DNA of 40,716 nt from Euryarchaeota archaeon UBA486 (GTDB lineage: Archaea; Thermoplasmatota; Poseidoniia; Poseidoniales; Poseidoniaceae): contig DAET01000039.1 in NCBI GenBank assembly GCA_002497765.1, positions 3,873-44,588 on the forward strand, in the 5' to 3' direction. Positions 8,420 through 16,477 of this stretch are shown here, piece after piece (the first letter of the stretch is position 1; the number at the start of each line of letters is the position of its first letter). The position numbers were made by a program, and so were the translations under genes. Below the pieces are notes generated by a model. The model saw nothing but the letters and a program-made list of their open reading frames with translations. It made no database searches and had not been told where the DNA came from.

Positions 8420-9172
8420 TCAGATTCCTCCGTCGTGTTGGCCTTGCAGGTTTGAAAGCCGTTGCTCCAGCGCCGTCAACCGCATGGACGTCAGCATGTG
8501 GCCGATGATGAACACAGTGAACGAAATCGCGCCAAGCAGTAAGACAAGGCCCATGTCGCCGTTGATCGACCCCTCGTCCCCTGTGGCGACTACGGGGCCA
8601 GGATGACGGATGGTCCAGATGCGTGTAGCGATGTAGGTGACCGGAACAAGCACGAAGCCATACAGCCCGAAGGCTGCGAACGTATCCCTTGATTCCACGC
8701 CGTCGGGTTGGCTGTTTCGGCCCAGCACAACGTAGACGGCCAGCAACGTGAGCAGACCAAAGGTGTTGAGGCGAACATCGGTCCAATCCCAAGGTGTCCC
8801 CCACTCAGCTGCTCCCCAGACGCATCCTGACCACACGGTCATGAGGCCGGTGGCCAAGCCTGCTTCAGATCCTGCAACATGGAGCCTCCACGCCCATTCG
8901 GACCGGCGAAACAACCACCCGGCTGAACCGATGAACAGGGCGCCGAATGCGATGAAGGCCGCCCAAGCGGCGGGAACATGCCAGTAGAAAATACGCTGAG
9001 CGGCAGGTGATTCGAAGGCGTCCAACGAGACGCTGGGTGCCCACAGCAACGCCAGCAGGAGGGTGCTTCCGATGCCGGTGAACCCGAGCAACAGCAACAT
9101 CTCCCCCCACTTCATGGGCCGATGTGCCGGTATGTCCTCCTTGAAGTTGGTGTTCGGCTCACGAAAGAACAC
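8420..9172 (-). CDS. ccmC: CcmC-like heme exporter / cytochrome c assembly protein
   Basis: Membrane protein that handles heme for cytochrome c maturation system I, delivering it to the CcmE chaperone on the outer face. The 250-residue protein has six predicted helices, the conserved first His in the YWHVPAAW motif, the tryptophan-rich WGAAEWGTPWDWTDVRLNT loop, and a second His in TIRHPGP. Together these are the CcmC/CcmF heme-handling signature, and the size fits CcmC. The start is a GTG at 9172 overlapping the upstream ATPase gene by 14 bp; this leaves about 25 residues before helix 1, usual for CcmC. An ATG at 9115 is the alternative, with an AAGGAGG sequence 20 bp upstream. The C-terminal end is a short cytosolic helix. 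Cluster order ATPase-membrane fusion, ccmC, ccmD supports the call. Confidence 0.9.
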   Translation of the reverse strand: MFFREPNTNFKEDIPAHRPMKWGEMLLLLGFTGIGSTLLLALLWAPSVSLDAFESPAAQRIFYWHVPAAWAAFIAFGALFIGSAGWLFRRSEWAWRLHVAGSEAGLATGLMTVWSGCVWGAAEWGTPWDWTDVRLNTFGLLTLLAVYVVLGRNSQPDGVESRDTFAAFGLYGFVLVPVTYIATRIWTIRHPGPVVATGDEGSINGDMGLVLLLGAISFTVFIIGHMLTSMRLTALEQRLSNLQGQHDGGI

Positions 9173-10373
9173 TGAGCAGCAAGGAGTAGGGAAGGATCAA
9201 CACCGGTGTGAGCAAGCCAACAAACACCGCTTGGGGCCGTGCGAGCCGTTGCGTTGAGCGCTGCATCCAACCCACGCCGTGCCACACAACGCCGCAGAGG
9301 GCCGAGCCCACGATCAAGGTCTGCATGGAAGGGACGCCTTGGAGGGCGGTGGCGGACATCAGTGTCATCACCAAACCAAGAGCGAAGGGGAGCCAACCCG
9401 CATGAGGTTCCCCGCCGCTGACGGCTCGCCACCACGCTGCCGCCCGCTCCTCTCGGAGCGCGCTGACCAGCGGCTCGCCGCACAATCCCATTGCCATGGT
9501 GGGGGCGAGAACGAACCCGAGTTGTTGCATCTCATCCAATCCGTCCATGAACGAGCCCATGGCGAGAAGCACGCCCAGGCTCAGCAAGCCCGCCATGCCG
9601 TTGGTGTTGAGCCACATCATGGTGCGAAGATGCATCTTCACGCCCCAAGCGGCTCGCCGTGTGGGCTTGGTGGGTTGACGCTGAAGATCACTCAGGGTGG
9701 TTTCCGAAGGGGAATGAGCAGGGGCCGTCGTGCCTTCGGCAACATCCACCGTGTGGGTGGCACGGTCCACCAATCGCTGGTCGTGGGTGGCGATGAGAAT
9801 GGCATGCCCATGTCCTCGCAACTGGTCGAGCCAGCCACAAAGTACGTCCACCGATGCTCCATCAAGGCCTGCATCGGGTTCGTCCAGCAGCACCAAGGCA
9901 GGTGTGGCGCTGGCGAAGGCCGGCAAGAGGCCAGCCAAAACAGCGACCTTTCTGGCCTGTCCTTGGGAGAGGTGCGCCACCATGTCGTTGGCACGATGCG
10001 CCAGGTTGAACGCTTCGAGAAACGGCTCAGCGTTCACCGTGGAACCGCTCATGCTCATGGCACACTGCAGATGTTCGATGACCACTTCACTGCCCAGCAT
10101 GCCGTTTTTTTGCAAAACGGTCCCCACCGTGAGGGGGGAGGTTCTTCGCCGTCCATCAGCATCGATGATCACGGTCGCATCGTGGTGTACCCGCCCTTGT
10201 TCCAGTGGCAAGAGGCCGACAGCAGCCTCCAGTAACGTGGACTTGCCGGCCCCGTTGGCGCCCGTGAGCACCACGGTTTGACCCGAATCAACGGAGACCG
10301 AGCAGCCGTCGAGAACGACGCTCATGCCCCTGCGGACGTGAACGTCCTTGAGGGTGAGCAGGGGCTTGGCCAT
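9159..10373 (-). CDS. ABC transporter ATPase fused to a membrane domain (CcmA-CcmB-like)
   Basis: Residues 1-205 are a complete ABC ATPase: Walker A GANGAGKST at 38-46, signature LSQGQ, Walker B ALVLLDEPDAGLD and the switch-His in IATHD. This matches CcmA in size and context. After a linker at about 210-240, the last 165 residues are hydrophobic with five or six predicted helices, in the position where a separate CcmB permease would normally be found. The fused protein (404 residues) is therefore a candidate CcmA-CcmB fusion forming the heme-release engine with CcmC and CcmD. The membrane part shows no clear CcmB motif and is about 50 residues shorter than CcmB, so that half is inferred from context. 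The ATG at 10373 faces the rhomboid gene across an 89-bp gap. Confidence 0.8.
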   Translation of the reverse strand: MAKPLLTLKDVHVRRGMSVVLDGCSVSVDSGQTVVLTGANGAGKSTLLEAAVGLLPLEQGRVHHDATVIIDADGRRRTSPLTVGTVLQKNGMLGSEVVIEHLQCAMSMSGSTVNAEPFLEAFNLAHRANDMVAHLSQGQARKVAVLAGLLPAFASATPALVLLDEPDAGLDGASVDVLCGWLDQLRGHGHAILIATHDQRLVDRATHTVDVAEGTTAPAHSPSETTLSDLQRQPTKPTRRAAWGVKMHLRTMMWLNTNGMAGLLSLGVLLAMGSFMDGLDEMQQLGFVLAPTMAMGLCGEPLVSALREERAAAWWRAVSGGEPHAGWLPFALGLVMTLMSATALQGVPSMQTLIVGSALCGVVWHGVGWMQRSTQRLARPQAVFVGLLTPVLILPYSLLLSVLS

Positions 10374-10462
10374 GGTTCGGGCACGCCCCGTTCAAGCAAG
10401 AACCCTCCTGTTTTGCTCTTCCGACACATCAACTCAAAAGAGTGGGAGCCTGACCCGTTCTC
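10374..10462. promoter_or_regulatory. Divergent intergenic region, rhomboid / ccm cluster
   Basis: An 89-bp gap between two divergent starts; it must hold promoters for both the Ccm cluster and the rhomboid-subtilase-glmS run. No canonical archaeal TATA box is visible on either strand. The best A/T-rich element is AACTCAAAAG about 25-30 bp before the rhomboid ATG. Confidence 0.3.
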
Positions 10463-11509
10463 ATGGGCTTCGCCATGTCCGTCTTCGCTCCAGCGGAGTG
10501 GTTCGTGCTCGGCCTTTGGTTCGTGGCGGTGGTCGCTCCCATCGTCTATGCGGCCAAGACCCGAACCTCCGTCGCCATGGGCATCACGGTCAGCGTGCTG
10601 TTGGGGGCGGTCGTACAGGTCCTCTGGTCCATGTTCGCCACCTACGGTTGGGTCGAATATTGGGTGTGGAGCGATTTCGTGTTGGTCCCGGTCCGAACCT
10701 CCGACCCTGCGTTCTTTCACACGCTCGCCACCGCTGGGTTCCTTCATAGCCAGGGCGACATGATGCACGTGCTTGGCAACGTCATCATTCTTGCCCTGGT
10801 TGGTGTCCCGCTCGAGCAGCGGCTGGGTTCCAAGCGCTATGCCATCGTCTACGTCATCGGTCTGTTGGGTGGCTCCCTCGGGTGGGTCGCCTTCAACGCT
10901 GATTCGGGCAACCCTGCGCTCGGGGCCTCAGGTGCAGCGTTTGGTCTTCTCGGCGCCTACCTTGCGGGATGGCCACGGGATGAGATTCCGTTTCCGCTCT
11001 TGTTGATTCGTCCGTGGCCGGTGGTGTTCATTGCGTTGTTGTACTTCGGATTGGAGCTGGTTCGCGCCCTTGCAACCATGGATGCCGGTGTTTCCAGCGG
11101 CATCGCCCACATGGCTCACATCGGTGGGTTTGTGGCGGCTTACGCTGTGTTGCCGTTGGTCGCTCGAGGTGGCCCAGTCGAATTGGGCGTGCTGGACGGT
11201 GGGCCCAGCCAAGGTGCGGCCGCCTCTGCCAAACGCCGGCAGGTCAAGGCGAGCATGGCGGACCTCTCGGCCATTGAGGACCCCTGGACGGCGGCGGGCT
11301 TGGAGGTTCCCAAACACCTTCGTGAACCGTTGAAGAATTTGATTCAGGCCAGCGATGAACCCGAGACACGTGCCGCTTGGATGGACCACCTTGCCGATGC
11401 GGGGACGTGTCCGATCTGCGAAGCTCCTCTCGGCATTGTTGAGCGGTCAACCGGTCCCCACCTTCAGTGCTCAGCGACAACTGAGCATCTTGAATGGCCC
11501 CCTCGATAA
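10463..11509 (+). CDS. Rhomboid family intramembrane serine protease with C-terminal Cys/His motif
   Basis: Cleaves transmembrane segments of partner proteins within the membrane. The 348-residue protein has about six to seven helices. The catalytic dyad is visible as Ser156 in GASGAAFG and His219 in HMAHIGG, and the HVLGN motif contributes the oxyanion region. After the last helix (about residue 235) a 110-residue soluble tail follows, ending in CPIC (Cys316, Cys319) with a third Cys at 336 and His342, a possible small zinc site. Start: ATG at 10463; an ATG at 10475 is equally possible. It is followed after 84 bp by a giant subtilase, so two proteases of different class are adjacent on the same strand. 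Substrates are unknown. Confidence 0.9.
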   Translation: MGFAMSVFAPAEWFVLGLWFVAVVAPIVYAAKTRTSVAMGITVSVLLGAVVQVLWSMFATYGWVEYWVWSDFVLVPVRTSDPAFFHTLATAGFLHSQGDMMHVLGNVIILALVGVPLEQRLGSKRYAIVYVIGLLGGSLGWVAFNADSGNPALGASGAAFGLLGAYLAGWPRDEIPFPLLLIRPWPVVFIALLYFGLELVRALATMDAGVSSGIAHMAHIGGFVAAYAVLPLVARGGPVELGVLDGGPSQGAAASAKRRQVKASMADLSAIEDPWTAAGLEVPKHLREPLKNLIQASDEPETRAAWMDHLADAGTCPICEAPLGIVERSTGPHLQCSATTEHLEWPPR

Positions 11510-11593
11510 ACGTGCCAATCGCTGGACAGCGTGATACATCGGAGGATAGAATCAAAGGTGGGCAGGCCTTCCAACGCATGGAGAGGGTGAGCC

Positions 11594-14500
11594 ATGCATA
11601 CTGCACCACGGTCGGCCATGCGAACCTGCGCCCTTCTCTTCGCTCTGCTGGTGCTGCTGGCCGATGTCAGCGGCGGCCTTCTGAGCAACCCGGTTGCCGC
11701 TACGGAAGTGGCGGACCATGAAGCGCCCATTTTGGTGGAAGGTCTTCCCCCGTTGATGTGTGGCGAAGACCTGTGCGAACGCCCAACTCGCATGATTGAG
11801 CGTGGCGACCGTGCATCGAGCGAGCCCGACATGTGGTGGCTTGGCTACGGTCCCGACTTGGATTGGAACGGCATGGATGACCGGCTGCAGCGTGTTCTGG
11901 CAGGCGAAGAATCCATTTCCCCGACCGCTGTTATCGGCCCGGACGGACGCAAGACCGTCGCCATCGTCGTCGACTATGCTTGGGCCCCCAACGAGGGTGA
12001 ACTCCAAGCCTTGACCTCGGTTCTTGACAGTCACGGTTGGCTGGGTGAGGACAACGGTGCGTGGTTCCAGGTCATGAATTCCATCGATTCAGTGGTCGTG
12101 GACAAGGTCCCTGTCAGCGCCTTGATGGACATCTATCACCTTCCAGGTGTCGTTGTCGTCGAGATGCAGAACGTCATGGTGCCGTTCAACGGCGTGGCCT
12201 CAGAGGCTGCCCGAGCGATGCCATCGGAGGTGTATTCGGCGAGCACTTATGCTCGAGGCTACAACGGCGAAGGCGTCGTGATTGCGGTGCTCGATACCGG
12301 TGTTGACAACGAACACAGGGCGCTCAACGACTTTGACGATGTGGATGATGACCCCGACAGCGACCCCACCAGTTACAGCGACCAAAAATGGGTCGCAGGC
12401 TACGACGCCACCTCGAGCGCCTCCAACCCGGACGGTACGGTTGACCCCGACGACGGGCAGGGCCACGGTACGCACGTCGCTGCCACCGCCTTAGGAACGG
12501 GTGGAGCCGAGCGGGTGCACACCGGCAGTGGGATGGGGGCTTACCTTGTCGACATCAAGGTCTTGACCGATTCAGGTGGAACCAACTCACAGGCTTCGCT
12601 GAACGGCATTCAATGGATGATCAACAACAAAGACACCGACTGGGGCAACAATGAATCCAGCCGAGGCATTGACGTTGCTTCCATGTCCTTTGGTTCCTTG
12701 AGCAGCCCCCTCAACCCCGATGACGAAGGCGACAACGGCTCAGGGGCAGAGGCTCGATTGGTCAACGACGCCCGAGACGCCGGTATCGTATGTGTGGTTG
12801 CCATGGGCAACGACGGAACAAAGCGCGTTCCCTCGCCCGCCAGCGCAGACGGTGCTATTTCCATCGGTGCCGTCAACGACCGCAACACCGTCAACCGGAC
12901 CGACGACGTGATGGCCTCCTACTCCAACTGGGGTCCTCGGTTGGACGACGGCGATGACGACGAATGGGATGAACTCAAGCCCGATTTGACCTCGTACGGT
13001 TCGGGCATCACTTCGGCCACGGCAGCCACTGGGCCCTCCTTCCCCGGTCAACCTGAACGCCCACTCGCCGACAACGGCTACGACTCCAAAGACGGGACCA
13101 GCATGGCCACGCCGTTGGTTTCCGGTATTGTTGCCAGCCTCTTGCAAGCCGACGATTCGCTCTCGCCGGAAGAAATCCGAAACATTCTCCGCAACTCTTC
13201 AGAAGCCCGAGGTTCGGCGACCGAACCGGACATCTCCAACCGATGGAACGAGAAGTGGGGCTTTGGATTGGTCGATGCGTCGTGCGCCCTTGACAGGGTG
13301 CTGGACCGCTCCTGCACACCGCTCGAAGACAGCGGTGGCATCATCATTGACCCGCCCCCCGGTGGAGACGGCCTTGGCGAAGACGTGTCCATGACGGCGC
13401 CAGTGAACCAATCGTTGCACCTTGCCGGCAACACACTCTCCGTTGAAGGGACCACCGATACCAGCGAAAACGACTACATCGAGGTCCAAGTCAAGTTTGA
13501 ACAGTTCTACGACGACGGCGACAGCGATGAACTCACCAACTGGTTGAGCACCGACGGCACGGTGGAGGACTGGTACTTCGACATCACCGTTGATGATGAC
13601 TGGGTCGATCCCGACGAGTCGTACACCCTCGTCTACGCCCGTGCACTTAACGAGGCTGGCGAAGCTTCCGTCATCGACATTCGCATCGTTCGCTTCGCCC
13701 GCATGACGGTGTCCATCAGCGAGCCTCCGCTCGGTACGGCACTCGTTGGGTCCGTTTTGTTTTCAGGTACCGTTGAAGGTCTCGATCACGATCGAGTGGA
13801 ATACAAGATCGACGGTGATGACTGGCAACTCGGTGACCAACTCACCGAGCAAGAAGAAGGCGTCCAAGACTGGTCGTTCACATGGGATTCAACGCAGGTA
13901 AGCGACGGTTCTCACCGCATCAGCGTGCGCATGGTGAACGCCAGTGGCGTGGTCAGTGACGCAGTCAAACGGACGTACGAGGTGGACAATTTGCCGGCGG
14001 CTCCAAACTTTGCGTTCACCGGAACCGTTGGCGTCTACGACGGCGGCCTCCCTGTCAACAACGCCGTGGCAGGGACCGTCCTTGAGGTGCGATTTGGGCT
14101 GCGAAACATTGGCGACTTGGACGCCAATGAGGTGTACCTGACGCTGGAAGGCGAAGGGAGCGATTCAACCACCTACCCCTCAGAAGGAAAGGTCACGTCC
14201 CTTGAACAAGGGGAAAGCGCTCAGGTCACACTGTACTGGTGGGCGACCGAACCGGGTACCCACGACGTGACCCTTTCCCTTGACCCGACTCAACTCTACG
14301 AAGACCCCGACCGAAGCGACAACACGTACACGTTCAGTTTCACGGTTGATGAACGGCCGGTGGAACCCATGCTTCGATTCCTCCCAGGTGCCTCACGCAC
14401 CACGCCGGATGTACCGGTTCCTGATGCACCCTACAGCATCAAAATACGCGTCGACAACCTCGGTCAAACGGATGCGAGCAACCTCAACCTCGGTTTGGAA

Positions 14501-16468
14501 CGGCTGATCGAAGACATTGGGTGGCAGCGCCTCAAGGACCAATCGCTCAACCTCGTGCCGGGCTCAAGCACCACGTCAGGCTACGCCTATGCCCAATTCG
14601 AAGACGTGCACGATGAGGTGGGTTCGGTCTCGTATCGCGCAGTCTTGAGCGGTTCGGGGGTTGAACTTGAGCACAACGAACTCTTGTTCAACGTCACCGT
14701 TGCAGATCTTCGAGAAGGTTCTCGTGTCGGCATTGATTTGGCAACCGGCGAAGTACCGGTCGAATTCATTGGCCTCAACGACGGAGGACTCCTCTTCACC
14801 ACCATCGACGGGGAACTTCGGGCGCGCACCATCACCTCCAGACTGGTGATGGTCGGCGGCGTGGTGCTGGAAGAGAATTGGGGCGGTGAGCTGGCTGCTT
14901 ATCAGCGAGATGACGGGTTGGTTCAGGTCGCTTGGACCCGTCGTTCCCTCAGTGTTGAAGGCTACATCCTCACCGACATCGCCATGACGTCGATTTCCTC
15001 AGGTGGCAAAACCACGCCGAAGCACTACCACATGCCGGCGCTCAAACTTTCGGAAGGTTCCTACTACAGTTTCGCCTTTGACCAACACGACGACACGATG
15101 GTGCTTGCGGGCTATCATCGAGATCTTTCGACGGGAGGGTCTTGGCAAGACGTCACTTCGCTGTTCGTCATTTCATCCACCTCCCCTGACAAAGGAACGT
15201 CATGGTCCAGCCCCATCACCGTGCTGTCCGACATCGACATCCGACCTGGAGATACACAACCGTTGGGCGTCGGTTTGGGCGACGAATACCTCCACTTGCT
15301 CTACCAAGAATACCGAGACGATGTTTCGGGCATCGAGCGTGTCGGACTGATGTACACCCACGGCCCCCACACCGTTCCTTCATGGAGTTTCCAGTATTCT
15401 GTAGGCGACGAAGCCTCCTCGCCTGTGCTTGAGGTGATGGTTGAAAACGAGGAAGACCGCGTCATTGGCGCTTGGATTGAAGGTCAGGGCAAAGTGTCCA
15501 ACGTCGTCGTTTCCAACACCAACTCGGTGTGGTCGGGCAACATGCAGCGGTCGCTGGCTCCCGGCGCCACCGATGTGGCCTTGGCACAGCGCAGCGAAGG
15601 CCTCTATCTCTACCACGATGAAATCAACTTGAACGGTCCCGTTCACCGTCTGGGGCTCATCACCAACGCCGCAGGAGAGCCCATCAACGGGTTGTCGAAC
15701 ATGATCGACCAAGGCTTCCTCTTCGGCATCGGCGTCATGGAAGACGATACCATTCTCTGCTCCATTACGCCGAGTGGGTTGATGAGTCTCAGCAACGTCG
15801 TCTCCACCGAAGCATCGAACAACGTCGGGTCATCCCCCAGCACCCTTGAGACGCTCCTGGACTATCTCCCCGGTGACTCGAGGGAAGGGAAGCTGCGTGT
15901 CCTCGGCCTCGGTCTCAGCGTCCTGGTCATCTTCCTCATTTCCATCGCCGTGGTCGTGCGTCGATCTCGAAACGAAGTGGAGGAGTTACTCGAAGAGATG
16001 GCCGACGAAGAAGGTGAACTCGTCGAAGTCATGATCACCCCTGAAACCGATGTTGGCCCGTTGTTGACCGTGGAAGACGAGGAGGAGGAACTCACGATTC
16101 AGGCTCCTGTGGCGGTGATGGACGATGAGGAAGCGACCCTCTCGGCCGAACTGGAGAAGAAACTCGAGGACGGCGAAGGCAACGCTCGACTTGAGCGGCG
16201 CATGAAGCGAAAACAACAGCGAGAGATGTCCGAGATGGCGGCTGCCCTGCAACAAGGCCTCCCACCCCTTCCCGGCGCACTTCCACCCCTTCCCATGGCC
16301 AACTTGCCTCCACTCGACCCATCGGCCCCGCTGCCCGCGCCGGCACTGCCACTGCCGGACCTGAAGCGGGACGCGACCTGTCCCTCCTGTCAGGCGACCT
16401 TTGCCGTGAAGGATTTGATGCTCAAGCGGGTGTCGTGCCCTGTATGTGGCGAAACCTTCGATCTGTGA
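11594..16468 (+). CDS. Giant membrane-anchored subtilisin-like protease (S8) with C-terminal zinc ribbon
   Basis: A 1624-residue secreted endopeptidase. A signal peptide (residues about 9-35) leads a propeptide-like region, then the S8 catalytic domain: Asp234 in VLDTGVD, His291 in GHGTHVAA, oxyanion Asn406 in AMGNDG, and Ser503 in GTSMATP. Acidic DxDxD stretches between Asp and His suggest calcium binding. Beta-sandwich domains follow, including Big-like modules (about 600-795) and at least one CARDB-type module (about 800-920). A repetitive, possibly propeller-like region spans about 1050-1410. A transmembrane helix at about 1432-1455 anchors the protein. The cytosolic tail is acidic, then Pro-rich, and ends in a CPSC...CPVC zinc ribbon (about 1596-1617). 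The protease would digest protein outside the cell while the ribbon sits inside. glmS starts 9 bp downstream. Confidence 0.92.
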   Translation: MHTAPRSAMRTCALLFALLVLLADVSGGLLSNPVAATEVADHEAPILVEGLPPLMCGEDLCERPTRMIERGDRASSEPDMWWLGYGPDLDWNGMDDRLQRVLAGEESISPTAVIGPDGRKTVAIVVDYAWAPNEGELQALTSVLDSHGWLGEDNGAWFQVMNSIDSVVVDKVPVSALMDIYHLPGVVVVEMQNVMVPFNGVASEAARAMPSEVYSASTYARGYNGEGVVIAVLDTGVDNEHRALNDFDDVDDDPDSDPTSYSDQKWVAGYDATSSASNPDGTVDPDDGQGHGTHVAATALGTGGAERVHTGSGMGAYLVDIKVLTDSGGTNSQASLNGIQWMINNKDTDWGNNESSRGIDVASMSFGSLSSPLNPDDEGDNGSGAEARLVNDARDAGIVCVVAMGNDGTKRVPSPASADGAISIGAVNDRNTVNRTDDVMASYSNWGPRLDDGDDDEWDELKPDLTSYGSGITSATAATGPSFPGQPERPLADNGYDSKDGTSMATPLVSGIVASLLQADDSLSPEEIRNILRNSSEARGSATEPDISNRWNEKWGFGLVDASCALDRVLDRSCTPLEDSGGIIIDPPPGGDGLGEDVSMTAPVNQSLHLAGNTLSVEGTTDTSENDYIEVQVKFEQFYDDGDSDELTNWLSTDGTVEDWYFDITVDDDWVDPDESYTLVYARALNEAGEASVIDIRIVRFARMTVSISEPPLGTALVGSVLFSGTVEGLDHDRVEYKIDGDDWQLGDQLTEQEEGVQDWSFTWDSTQVSDGSHRISVRMVNASGVVSDAVKRTYEVDNLPAAPNFAFTGTVGVYDGGLPVNNAVAGTVLEVRFGLRNIGDLDANEVYLTLEGEGSDSTTYPSEGKVTSLEQGESAQVTLYWWATEPGTHDVTLSLDPTQLYEDPDRSDNTYTFSFTVDERPVEPMLRFLPGASRTTPDVPVPDAPYSIKIRVDNLGQTDASNLNLGLERLIEDIGWQRLKDQSLNLVPGSSTTSGYAYAQFEDVHDEVGSVSYRAVLSGSGVELEHNELLFNVTVADLREGSRVGIDLATGEVPVEFIGLNDGGLLFTTIDGELRARTITSRLVMVGGVVLEENWGGELAAYQRDDGLVQVAWTRRSLSVEGYILTDIAMTSISSGGKTTPKHYHMPALKLSEGSYYSFAFDQHDDTMVLAGYHRDLSTGGSWQDVTSLFVISSTSPDKGTSWSSPITVLSDIDIRPGDTQPLGVGLGDEYLHLLYQEYRDDVSGIERVGLMYTHGPHTVPSWSFQYSVGDEASSPVLEVMVENEEDRVIGAWIEGQGKVSNVVVSNTNSVWSGNMQRSLAPGATDVALAQRSEGLYLYHDEINLNGPVHRLGLITNAAGEPINGLSNMIDQGFLFGIGVMEDDTILCSITPSGLMSLSNVVSTEASNNVGSSPSTLETLLDYLPGDSREGKLRVLGLGLSVLVIFLISIAVVVRRSRNEVEELLEEMADEEGELVEVMITPETDVGPLLTVEDEEEELTIQAPVAVMDDEEATLSAELEKKLEDGEGNARLERRMKRKQQREMSEMAAALQQGLPPLPGALPPLPMANLPPLDPSAPLPAPALPLPDLKRDATCPSCQATFAVKDLMLKRVSCPVCGETFDL

Positions 16469-16477
16469 GGCTTCATC

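Noticed and set aside
9279..10235. 318-codon plus-strand frame over the ABC fusion
   Set aside because: Antisense to an ATPase with complete Walker A, signature and Walker B motifs.
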